From assembly GCA_030040815.1 (NCBI GenBank), contig JASHSZ010000454.1, positions 1 to 6,649 on the forward strand: 6,649 bases of DNA, read 5' to 3'. The DNA comes from Streptosporangiaceae bacterium. Its GTDB lineage: Bacteria > Actinomycetota > Actinomycetes > Streptosporangiales > Streptosporangiaceae. Both the position numbers and the translations under genes were made by a program. Every line of letters starts with the position of its first letter. Position 1 is the stretch's first letter. Below, piece after piece: positions 1-5,606 of this stretch. The notes under the pieces are model-generated. The model ran no database searches and was not told the origin of the DNA. It was given only the letters and a program-made list of their open reading frames with translations.

Positions 1-6
1 TGGATC

Positions 7-12
7 GGAGGT
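7..12 (+). promoter_or_regulatory. Ribosome binding site deciding the start of the Rv1733c-family gene
   Basis: The sequence GGAGGT lies 7 nt before the GTG at 20, an ideal spacing. An in-frame GTG at 11 overlaps this motif and so cannot use it, which makes 20 the better start. Confidence 0.75.
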
Positions 13-19
13 GCCGCTG

Positions 20-607
20 GTGTCACTGCGACATCCACTGGCAAACCGGGCACGGGGCTGCGCGCGCAATCCACTCCGGCGGCGGATCGACGACGCCGAG
101 GTTGTAATCATGACCGGCCTCGTGGTGCTGTTCCTCGTCGCCGCACCGCTGTTGAGCATCATGACCGGGCGCATCGCGGACGCAGCCGCGCTGAGCGAGC
201 AGCGTTCCGAGCGGACCTGGCATCCGGTCCAGGCGGTGCTGGAACAGAGCGCGTCTGCCGGGCTGAACAGCCAGGACGGCGGGTGGGACGCAGCCTGGGT
301 CAATGCTCGGTGGGACATTCCCGGCGGAAAGTCGCGGACCGGTGTCATCGCGGTCGGGCTGAACGCCAGGGCCGGGCAGCGGGTGACCATCTGGGTGACC
401 GGGTCGGGCCAGGTCACCCATCCGCCGCTGAGCCACGACGACGTGCTTGACGGGATCGCCAACGCGGTCCTCGCTACCGTCGCCGGGCTGGCAGTACTGC
501 TGGCACTGGCCGCGGTGGGTGCCCGGGCGGCCGTTAACCGGCGCCGGATGGCGGCCTGGGAGCGGGACTGGGACGTCATCGGACCGCGGTGGACCTCGCT
601 GCGCTGA
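20..607 (+). CDS. Rv1733c-family two-span membrane protein
   Basis: This encodes a 195-residue membrane protein resembling the actinobacterial Rv1733c family, whose molecular function is unknown. Rv1733c itself is about 210 residues and is a DosR-regulated dormancy antigen of M. tuberculosis. Visible hallmarks are an N-terminal RNPLRRR motif just before the first membrane segment (about residues 28-47), a polar extracytoplasmic middle of about 95 residues, and a second hydrophobic segment (about 146-167) followed by a basic tail rich in Arg and Trp. The middle includes the family-like stretch ending in VTIWVTGSGQV (122-132), matching the IWVDSAGQ segment of Rv1733c as I recall it. The length is normal, so the gene appears complete. 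The GTG at 20 was chosen for its Shine-Dalgarno sequence. It lies 35 bp upstream of an alcohol dehydrogenase on the same strand and is probably cotranscribed with it. Family assignment is by recognition of pattern, not by a search. Confidence 0.82.
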   Translation: MSLRHPLANRARGCARNPLRRRIDDAEVVIMTGLVVLFLVAAPLLSIMTGRIADAAALSEQRSERTWHPVQAVLEQSASAGLNSQDGGWDAAWVNARWDIPGGKSRTGVIAVGLNARAGQRVTIWVTGSGQVTHPPLSHDDVLDGIANAVLATVAGLAVLLALAAVGARAAVNRRRMAAWERDWDVIGPRWTSLR

Positions 608-632
608 CGGTTGTGGGCAGGGTTGTCGAATT

Positions 633-638
633 AGGGGG
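633..638 (+). promoter_or_regulatory. Ribosome binding site of the alcohol dehydrogenase
   Basis: AGGGGG lies 4 nt before the ATG at 643. It selects this ATG over an in-frame upstream GTG at 589, which would overlap the preceding gene and add 18 residues not expected in the family. Confidence 0.6.
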
Positions 639-642
639 ATAC

Positions 643-1641
643 ATGCGCGCCTGGGTGGTCGACCACACTGCGCCCGTCGACGAGCGGCCGCTGCGCCGGA
701 CCGAGCGTGCCCTGCCGGAGCCCGGACCCGGCCAGGCACGGATTAGGGTCACTTGCTGCGGAGTCTGCCGCACCGACCTGCACCTGGCCGAGGGTGACCT
801 GCCGCCGAAGCACCCAGGGATCACGCCCGGGCACGAGGTCGTCGGCCGGATTGACGCGCTGGGTGACGGCGCGAGCCGCTTTGGCGTCGGAGCCAGGGTC
901 GGCGTGCCGTGGCTGGGCGGCACCGATGGCAGCTGCCCGTTCTGCCGGCGCGGCGCGGAGAACCTGTGCCTTTCGCCCACGTTCACCGGGTGGGACGTGC
1001 ACGGCGGATACGCGGATGCGTGCGTGGCCGACGAGGCGTACGTCTACGCGCTACCCGAGGCGCTCGACGACGAGCACGCCGCGCCGCTGCTCTGCGCGGG
1101 CATCATCGGATACCGGGCGCTGCAGCGCGCGCAAGTGCCGCCGGGCGGCCGGCTCGGCATCTACGGCTTCGGCGGCAGCGCGCACATCATCGCTCAGGTC
1201 GCGCTGCACCAGGGACTGCGGGTGCACGTGCTGACCCGAGGCGAGGGCAACCGCAAGCTTGCGGCCGAGCTCGGCGCGGATTCGGTCGGCGACGCCGCGG
1301 ACACCCCGCCCGAGCCGCTCGATGGCGCGATCCTGTTCGCCCCGGCAGGCGAGCTGGTGCCGGTGGCGCTGCGCGCGCTGGACCGCGGTGGCACGCTGGC
1401 AATCGCCGGCATCTGGCTCTCTGACATCCCCGTGCTCCACTACGCCGACGAGCTGTTCTCCGAACGCGAGGTGCGCAGCGTCACCGCGAACACCCGGCGG
1501 GACGGGGAGGAGTTCCTCGCACTGGCCGCGCGGTTCGGCATCCGGCCGACGACGGTGCCATACCCGATGGAGCGCGCCGACGACGCGCTCGCCGACTTGG
1601 AGCACGGCCGGTTCAGCGGCGCGGCGGTGCTGCACAACTAG
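643..1641 (+). CDS. Zinc-dependent medium-chain alcohol dehydrogenase (AdhA-like)
   Basis: This encodes a 332-residue cytoplasmic oxidoreductase that should interconvert an alcohol and an aldehyde using NAD(P). The N-terminal GroES-like domain carries the expected catalytic-zinc residues: Cys42 in GVCRTDLH, His64-Glu65 in GHEVVG, and Cys151 in the LLCAGIIGYRAL segment. The Rossmann domain has the nucleotide loop GFGGSA (165-170). The second strand ends in Thr188-Arg189 rather than an acidic residue, which hints at NADP preference. The structural-zinc lobe has only three of the usual four cysteines (98, 101, 109); Asp95 stands where the first is expected (GTDGSCPFC). Length and the GVPWLG and ENLC segments fit the bacterial single-chain subfamily that includes mycobacterial AdhA. 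It follows the Rv1733c-like gene after 35 bp, suggesting one operon. The substrate cannot be read from the sequence. Confidence 0.92.
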   Translation: MRAWVVDHTAPVDERPLRRTERALPEPGPGQARIRVTCCGVCRTDLHLAEGDLPPKHPGITPGHEVVGRIDALGDGASRFGVGARVGVPWLGGTDGSCPFCRRGAENLCLSPTFTGWDVHGGYADACVADEAYVYALPEALDDEHAAPLLCAGIIGYRALQRAQVPPGGRLGIYGFGGSAHIIAQVALHQGLRVHVLTRGEGNRKLAAELGADSVGDAADTPPEPLDGAILFAPAGELVPVALRALDRGGTLAIAGIWLSDIPVLHYADELFSEREVRSVTANTRRDGEEFLALAARFGIRPTTVPYPMERADDALADLEHGRFSGAAVLHN

Positions 1642-1665
1642 GCCGGCGCGTATCACTGCGCGGCC
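1641..1665 (+). terminator. Bulged GC hairpin after the dehydrogenase
   Basis: GGCC-g-GCGC (1641-1649) can pair with GCGC-GGCC (1658-1665) around an 8-nt loop, with one bulged G. It begins at the last base of the TAG stop codon. No T-tract follows, so it would be a tract-less terminator of the kind often proposed in actinobacteria. The position supports it; the shape alone is weak in such GC-rich DNA. Confidence 0.35.
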
Positions 1666-1781
1666 ACCGCGCGCCCGGTCGGGGTCTGCTGCTGGCCGAC
1701 GTGGTCAAGCTGCGGCGCCACGCAGGTAGCCGAGGCCAGCCCCGGACTCCTCCTTGTGCGCGAGAAAGCCCGCGGACGCTG
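1666..1781. other. Intergenic DNA, no convincing gene
   Basis: This stretch lies between the dehydrogenase hairpin and the promoter of the lipoprotein hydrolase. I see no gene with a ribosome binding site. A 33-codon reverse-strand frame (1705-1806) crosses it and is discussed as a finding. The hydrolase frame stays open upstream to 1754, but the promoter lies inside that extension. Confidence 0.5.
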
Positions 1782-1811
1782 TTGACTTTGCATCGCAAAG
1801 CATCATAACTT
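1782..1811 (+). promoter_or_regulatory. Putative promoter of the lipoprotein hydrolase
   Basis: TTGACT (1782-1787) is a good -35 element, and TAACTT (1806-1811) fits the actinobacterial TANNNT -10 form with an 18-bp spacer. The predicted transcript starts near 1818, giving a leader of about 40 nt before the ATG at 1859. The local AT-richness stands out from the surroundings. A reverse-strand TATGAT overlaps the same bases (1802-1807) but has no good -35. Prediction by eye only. Confidence 0.5.
1786..1800. promoter_or_regulatory. Operator-like palindrome 1
   Basis: CTTTGC-ATC-GCAAAG is a perfect inverted repeat with 6-bp arms and a 3-bp centre. It overlaps the end of the putative -35 box and the spacer. 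Together with the second copy it forms a direct repeat (ACTTTGCATC, then R, then CAAAG) at 23-bp spacing. This is typical of a dimeric winged-helix repressor site, but I cannot name the regulator, and none is encoded in the window. Confidence 0.65.
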
Positions 1812-1825
1812 TGCATCACAAAGTT
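1807..1825. promoter_or_regulatory. Operator-like palindrome 2
   Basis: AACTTTG-CATCA-CAAAGTT is an inverted repeat with 7-bp arms. It overlaps most of the putative -10 box and the predicted start of transcription. It matches palindrome 1 at 15 of 16 aligned bases (1785-1800 against 1808-1823). Binding here would be expected to block transcription of the hydrolase gene. Confidence 0.65.
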
Positions 1826-1858
1826 TGTGCTACGCGGTATCGAAGGACGGTGGCACGC

Positions 1859-3382
1859 ATGAGCGGGCAGCGAGGAGCACGGGCCGGAACGTTCGCGGCG
1901 GGACAGGGCTGGAGCGCTGCGGCCCTGGTGCGACGCGGCTGCCGGCGCCCGGCTCGGACGGGACTGCTTCGCGGCGGACGCGGCAGCGGCACGGTACGCA
2001 GCGGCCGAGCTGGGGTCAGCGGGATGATGCTGGTCGCGGCATCGGTCGCGGTCGTGCTGACCGCGTGCGGCTCGGCACGCGTCGGCTTTGGTAGCGCGGC
2101 ACCGAGTGCCGCTGCGTCCGCAAGCCGAGCACCGGCCGTCACCGCCAGCCGCGCAGGGACGGCGGGCTCCGTCGTCGCCGCGCCGGTGCGGATCGCCCGC
2201 ACCAGGCTGGGCGCCGTCGCATACCGGGAGGTAGGCAGCGGCCCGCCGCTAGTCATGATCATGGGTTACGGCGGGACGATGGCGGACTGGGACCCGCGGT
2301 TTGTCGACACGCTGTCCCGCCGCTTCCGGGTAGTCATTTTCGACAACGCCGGTATCGGCGACACGCAGCCGCTCGCTGCGCCGCTGACGATCGACAAGAT
2401 GGCCAGCCAGACAGGCGCACTCATCGCCGCGCTGCGGCTGGGCCGGCCAGACGTGCTCGGCTACTCGATGGGCGGCATGATCGCTCAGGCGCTCGCGGTG
2501 CTGCACCCGGCGCAGGTGCAGCGCCTGGTTTTGTGCGCGACGTTCCCAGGCACCGGCACCGTCATCCCGCCGCAGGCTAGGATCAACGCCCTGACCAGCG
2601 GCAACATGACGCTAGTCAGGGCGGCGCTGTATCCGGCCAATCAGGTATTCGCGTTCGACGCGGCGGCCGCCGGGAGTTCGGCATACCCGGCAGCCGCGCC
2701 GGTCTCCGCCGCTGTGATCGCGGCGCAGGGGCAGGCGGCTCTCGCGTGGTTCCACGGCACCGACCGGGCCGGCCGGCTGACCGGTCAGATCTCGGTGCCC
2801 ACGCTGGTGGCGGACGGCACCGACGACCAGCTCGACGCCGTCGCGAACGACCGTGCGATCGCCGACCGGATCCGGGGCGCCAAGCTGCTGCTGTACCCCG
2901 ACGCCGGACACGGCTTCCTGTTCCAGGAGGGGACGCCGTTCGCGGTCGAGGTCGGCTCCTTCCTCGCGGGTCCGGCTGCACCGGACGGCACTGACCAGCT
3001 GCGGCAGGTGTTCACCGCCGACGAGTCGCGCGTTGTCGCTGCCGGGCGCACATTGGAGTCCCGGCTGCGCGCGGTGGACCATGCAACAGCTACAACTCCC
3101 GAGGTCGCTGTCATCGACTTGCCCTACGTGGCGGCTCTCGACCGGCTCGACTACGACCTGCTGACCGCCGGCGCGACCGGGAGCATGCTCGCCGACATCA
3201 CCCGGTTCGTGCAGGCCGACGAGAAACTCGCCACCGATGTAGCCGCGCTCGGCGAGCAATCAAGGTCGGCGGTGCCACGCTGGGAGACGCGGACCACGGC
3301 GGACGCGGTCGCCGCGGCCCGCGCCGACGATGCGCTCAGCGCAGCGCTCGGCCTGCCCGCACCAAGCAGGAGCGGGATATAA
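1859..3382 (+). CDS. Lipoprotein alpha/beta hydrolase with C-terminal extension
   Basis: This encodes a 507-residue predicted secreted, lipid-anchored hydrolase. A long Arg-rich N-terminus (1-55) precedes a hydrophobic core and lipobox (56-70, ending LTAC, Cys70). An Ala/Ser-rich linker follows to about residue 105, then an alpha/beta-hydrolase domain (about 106-370). The catalytic residues are visible: Ser203 in GYSMGG, Asp323 in DGTDD, and His351 in DAGHGF, with an oxyanion-region MGYGG near 145. Residues 371-507 form an extra, mostly helical-looking segment I do not recognise. The ATG at 1859 was chosen because AAGGA lies 11 nt upstream and the putative promoter ends upstream of it. An upstream in-frame ATG at 1754 would precede that promoter. 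A GTG at 1928 is an alternative that shortens the long N-terminus. The substrate is probably an ester or similar bond, but it is unknown. The gene appears monocistronic. Confidence 0.88.
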   Translation: MSGQRGARAGTFAAGQGWSAAALVRRGCRRPARTGLLRGGRGSGTVRSGRAGVSGMMLVAASVAVVLTACGSARVGFGSAAPSAAASASRAPAVTASRAGTAGSVVAAPVRIARTRLGAVAYREVGSGPPLVMIMGYGGTMADWDPRFVDTLSRRFRVVIFDNAGIGDTQPLAAPLTIDKMASQTGALIAALRLGRPDVLGYSMGGMIAQALAVLHPAQVQRLVLCATFPGTGTVIPPQARINALTSGNMTLVRAALYPANQVFAFDAAAAGSSAYPAAAPVSAAVIAAQGQAALAWFHGTDRAGRLTGQISVPTLVADGTDDQLDAVANDRAIADRIRGAKLLLYPDAGHGFLFQEGTPFAVEVGSFLAGPAAPDGTDQLRQVFTADESRVVAAGRTLESRLRAVDHATATTPEVAVIDLPYVAALDRLDYDLLTAGATGSMLADITRFVQADEKLATDVAALGEQSRSAVPRWETRTTADAVAAARADDALSAALGLPAPSRSGI

Positions 3383-3389
3383 GCCAGGC

Positions 3390-3419
3390 GGGGCAGATTG
3401 TCAATCTCCCCTTCTCTCC
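3390..3419 (+). terminator. Terminator of the lipoprotein hydrolase
   Basis: GGGG-c-AGAT (3390-3398) pairs with ATCT-CCCC (3404-3411), with one bulged C and a short loop (TGTCA). A pyrimidine-rich TTCTCTCCT tail follows. It begins 7 bp after the TAA stop. The centre is also an exact 13-bp palindrome, AGATTG-T-CAATCT. Confidence 0.7.
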
Positions 3420-3495
3420 TCAAATAGGACAAACTACTCGGAATGGCCTGGCCCTTGCCGCCGGAATGTCGCACGGCACGTACTCGGTCAATAGC

Positions 3496-3510
3496 CCCAG
3501 CATCTCTGGG
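3496..3510 (+). promoter_or_regulatory. Small inverted repeat in leader of the 346-residue gene
   Basis: CCCAG-catct-CTGGG forms a 5-bp stem 38 bp before the ATG at 3549. It could be an operator or leader hairpin, or chance. I found no convincing promoter in 3420-3548. Confidence 0.2.
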
Positions 3511-3548
3511 ATTGCACTAGATGCCATATCGGGTGACCATAGACAGTC

Positions 3549-4589
3549 ATGACCATAGAACAACTGCCTCCCGAGCCGCAGGAGCCTCGCCGGTCTCGCT
3601 GGTGGCCATTTGACGGCGTGCCGCGGATAGGGCGATGGGAGCCCGAAGAACTGCCGGAGGCCGACGGCGACGGGGCCGTGGCCGGGCTGGGATCAGCCGA
3701 TCCGGCCGAGTCCGCCGGGAACGGCTCGGTCATCGAGGGCGAGGTCGTCACCGATGACCAGCGTGCCGCGCGTGAGCTCGCGCAAAAACGGGAACAGGCC
3801 GTGGCCGAACGGCTGCCGCTGCCGCCGACGTTCCGGCAGGAACTGCGCAACCAGCTCGCCGACTTCGCCGAGCGTGCACATCAAAAGCGGCTCAACCCCG
3901 CCGGTCCCGAGATGCTCGGCTCCGGCGGCGGTATCACCGAAGCCGTCGTGCGGGCGATGGCCGAGGCGATCCCCGGCCAGAACCTGCCTGGCCCGGACCG
4001 CAGCGAGGAGGACAGGGCGGACTTGCTGCTCGGCGCCCTGGCGGCGACCGATCCGAAGCAAGTCGCCGAGGCGGGCCACGTATCCTTCGTTACCCTGCGC
4101 GGTCGGCTGATGCTGGATGTCTCGACCGCGGCCATCGACGGCGAGTCGCTCACCACGCGCTTTGTTCGGCTGCCCAACCGGTCACAGGCACAGGCACAGG
4201 CACAGGCCCCGGACGTCGGCGATCAGAGCGCGGCTAACCAGGACGCGGCCGGGCCGCCGGACGACCCTGAGTGGCCGGTTCGCTATGCGGCGGTGATCTG
4301 CGGACCCGCTGCGGTCATCGCAGGCGGCCGGCCTTTCCTCGGCATGGATGCGCTGACGACGTATGCGCGCCGCCAGGCATTCCGCAGCGTCAGTGACGAC
4401 ACCGGCCCCCAGGGTGCGCGCAGCGGCATGCGCGCGGCTCACAGCATCGAGATCGTGGTCCTGCTTGATCCGTCGCTCGGTGGCGGCGTGTGGCTGGATG
4501 TTGACCCCGCGACGGGTCTGCCCGCTGCCGCGATGTCGATAGCGGTCAGGTCGGCTGGCTTCCGCTTCACGCCGCTCACCGCCGCCTGA
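3549..4589 (+). CDS. Conserved-looking hypothetical soluble protein, 346 residues
   Basis: I do not recognise this protein. It has no signal peptide or membrane segment and is probably cytoplasmic. Residues 1-90 are acidic and low in complexity after a distinctive N-terminal segment (RSRWWPFDGVPRIGRWEPEE). Residues about 90-205 look folded and helical, then strand-rich. Residues 213-220 are a (QA)4 linker that continues into a Gln/Ala/Asp-rich stretch. A compact C-terminal domain (about 238-346) begins near DDPEWPVRYAAVICGPAAV and contains YARRQAF and a strand-rich end. The disordered-folded-linker-folded layout suggests an adaptor or accessory protein, but that is inference. The start is the only sensible ATG; its ribosome binding site is weak, with GGGTGA about 12 nt upstream. 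It converges on the coiled-coil gene with 14 bp between the stop codons, sharing a terminator. Strong GC3 bias supports real coding. Confidence 0.8.
   Translation: MTIEQLPPEPQEPRRSRWWPFDGVPRIGRWEPEELPEADGDGAVAGLGSADPAESAGNGSVIEGEVVTDDQRAARELAQKREQAVAERLPLPPTFRQELRNQLADFAERAHQKRLNPAGPEMLGSGGGITEAVVRAMAEAIPGQNLPGPDRSEEDRADLLLGALAATDPKQVAEAGHVSFVTLRGRLMLDVSTAAIDGESLTTRFVRLPNRSQAQAQAQAPDVGDQSAANQDAAGPPDDPEWPVRYAAVICGPAAVIAGGRPFLGMDALTTYARRQAFRSVSDDTGPQGARSGMRAAHSIEIVVLLDPSLGGGVWLDVDPATGLPAAAMSIAVRSAGFRFTPLTAA
4184..4207 (+). repeat. (ACAGGC)4 in-frame hexamer repeat
   Basis: Four perfect tandem copies of ACAGGC encode the (Gln-Ala)4 linker of the 346-residue protein. Slippage here would change linker length without shifting the frame. 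Confidence 0.9.
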
Positions 4590-4611
4590 CGGGCGCGCAG
4601 TCGTCAGGCGG
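4582..4611. terminator. Shared bidirectional terminator between convergent genes
   Basis: CCGCCTGAC (4582-4590) and GTCAGGCGG (4603-4611) are perfect 9-bp inverted arms around a 12-nt loop. The left arm contains the TGA stop of the + strand gene (4587-4589), and the right arm contains the TGA of the - strand gene (4604-4606). There is no T-tract on either side. Location between converging genes makes a two-way terminator the natural reading. Confidence 0.65.
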
Positions 4612-5479
4612 TCAGCTCTGTCGGCCAGTCGATAACCCGGCTGGCATCGATCTGGGTGATGAGCTCGGGCTCGTTGCCCTCCAGCGCGGCCTTCTTCTGC
4701 TCGTCGCTCAGGCCGTGCCAGGTTGCTGGCGCGATCCCGGCCGACAGCCTGGCGGCGGTGCGCTCGATGACCAGCGGTCCGATGTGCAGAACCGCGGGAC
4801 TGCCGGCGTGCAGGACGTGCAGCAGCATCCGCAGCTCAGCCGTTCCGGCCGGCTCTCCGGCGTGCGCCGTCTTTCCGGCTGCCTTGAGCAGCGTGTCCAG
4901 CAGAATCTCCGGCGACGGCAGCACTCCGGGCCAGCGCAGGTAGAACCTGCTCCCGTGGGGCCGGTCAGCCTGCCGGTACATGAGGCCGGCCTCGAGTGCG
5001 GTGAGGAAACCATCGACCAGATCGGGAACGAGGTCGAGCACCGCCCGCCGCGCATACAGGCCGCCGCGCAGGATCCGCGGCCGCGCGCCGGCCGCCTCCT
5101 GCTCGAGCGAGACAACCGCGTAGTGCTCGAGCTCGGTCACCAGCCGAGTGGCCTCGACCGCGTCCGAATCTGCGGTCAGGAAGTGCGCATCTGCCCGCTG
5201 CGACAGGTGAGCGAGTTGCCGTTCCTGCTCTCGTATCGTCACGAGGGCCTCGTCGTAGTCCTCGCGGCTGACCTTCAGCTGCTCCTGTGCGATCGCAAGC
5301 TGCTTGCTGGCCAGGCTGACGTCGTTCTGGACTGATGTCAGGTCGACGTCGCGGCGCTGCAGTTCGGCGTCGCTCCAGGAAAGTGCGCTGTTCAGCCCTG
5401 CGATCTGACGCGTGGCTGCAATCCCGATGACGATTGCGATCGCCGCCAGTATCAGCGCTAGAACCGCTAGCCAGGCCAT
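4604..5479 (-). CDS. Membrane-anchored coiled-coil protein of unknown function
   Basis: This encodes a 291-residue protein I do not recognise. Residues 2-22 form one hydrophobic span (AWLAVLALILAAIAIVIGIA) with no cleavage site, so it is probably a signal anchor. Residues about 25-98 are Gln/Glu/Leu-rich with heptad-like spacing (LKVSREDYDEALVTIREQER), a likely coiled coil. The remainder (about 100-291) looks like a globular alpha/beta domain with a conserved-looking GSRFYLRWPG segment and an acidic C-terminus. Topology is uncertain, because basic residues lie soon after the span. The ATG at 5479 is preferred over the adjacent ATG at 5482, because GGGGAGG then sits 5 nt rather than 2 nt upstream. 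The gene lies downstream of, and on the same strand as, the second hydrolase, but a 127-bp gap with hairpins separates them, so independent transcription is likely. Confidence 0.83.
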   Translation of the reverse strand: MAWLAVLALILAAIAIVIGIAATRQIAGLNSALSWSDAELQRRDVDLTSVQNDVSLASKQLAIAQEQLKVSREDYDEALVTIREQERQLAHLSQRADAHFLTADSDAVEATRLVTELEHYAVVSLEQEAAGARPRILRGGLYARRAVLDLVPDLVDGFLTALEAGLMYRQADRPHGSRFYLRWPGVLPSPEILLDTLLKAAGKTAHAGEPAGTAELRMLLHVLHAGSPAVLHIGPLVIERTAARLSAGIAPATWHGLSDEQKKAALEGNEPELITQIDASRVIDWPTELTA

Positions 5480-5484
5480 CATTT

Positions 5485-5491
5485 CCTCCCC
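5485..5491 (-). promoter_or_regulatory. Strong ribosome binding site of the coiled-coil gene
   Basis: On the reverse strand, GGGGAGG is followed by AA and then ATGATG. The 5-nt spacing to the second ATG favours 5479 as the start. Confidence 0.8.
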
Positions 5492-5548
5492 AATGCCTTA
5501 TTAGCGGGCAAGCGCCATTCTGTACCGATCGCATTCGTGATGGAAGAA

Positions 5549-5575
5549 CAACATGCGATTCGCATTCGCGTGTTG
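5549..5575. promoter_or_regulatory. Nested palindrome upstream of the coiled-coil gene
   Basis: Outer arms CAACAtGCGA (5549-5558) and TCGCgTGTTG (5566-5575) pair with one mismatch around a 7-nt centre. A second, exact palindrome ATGCGA-T-TCGCAT occupies 5553-5565. TCGCATTCG recurs as a direct repeat at 5529-5537 and 5560-5568. On the reverse strand the outer hairpin is followed by TTCTTCC. It could be the terminator of the second hydrolase, or an operator for the coiled-coil gene. Confidence 0.45.
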
Positions 5576-5587
5576 TGGTCACGCGAG

Positions 5588-5603
5588 CTGGCAAACGTGC
5601 CAG
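5588..5603 (-). terminator. Hairpin just past the second hydrolase stop
   Basis: CTGGCA-AACG-TGCCAG is a perfect 6-bp stem with a 4-nt loop. It starts 3 bp after the TAG stop (5607-5609, reverse strand). It has no T-tract and may work together with the hairpin at 5549-5575. Confidence 0.4.
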
Positions 5604-5606
5604 TGG

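Noticed and set aside
1..642. DosR-type 20-bp box for the Rv1733c-like gene
   Set aside because: I saw no GGGACT-AGTCCC-like palindrome. The upstream region is cut off by the window edge, so its absence says nothing about regulation.
23..739. 238-residue open frame on the reverse strand
   Set aside because: It is Pro/Arg/Gly-rich and mirrors the GC-rich codons of the Rv1733c-like and dehydrogenase genes. It has no recognisable domain and lies against two well-supported genes.
1051..1656. 201-residue open frame on the reverse strand
   Set aside because: It lies wholly opposite the dehydrogenase, has low-complexity Arg/Ala composition and no family signature.
1754..1858. Extended start of the lipoprotein hydrolase at 1754
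   Set aside because: The extension would translate through the putative promoter and both operator palindromes, and its codons do not show the GC-rich third positions of the rest of the gene.
2612..3259. 215-residue open frame on the reverse strand
   Set aside because: It is opposite the hydrolase whose catalytic triad is intact in the forward frame. Its composition is that of a shadow frame.
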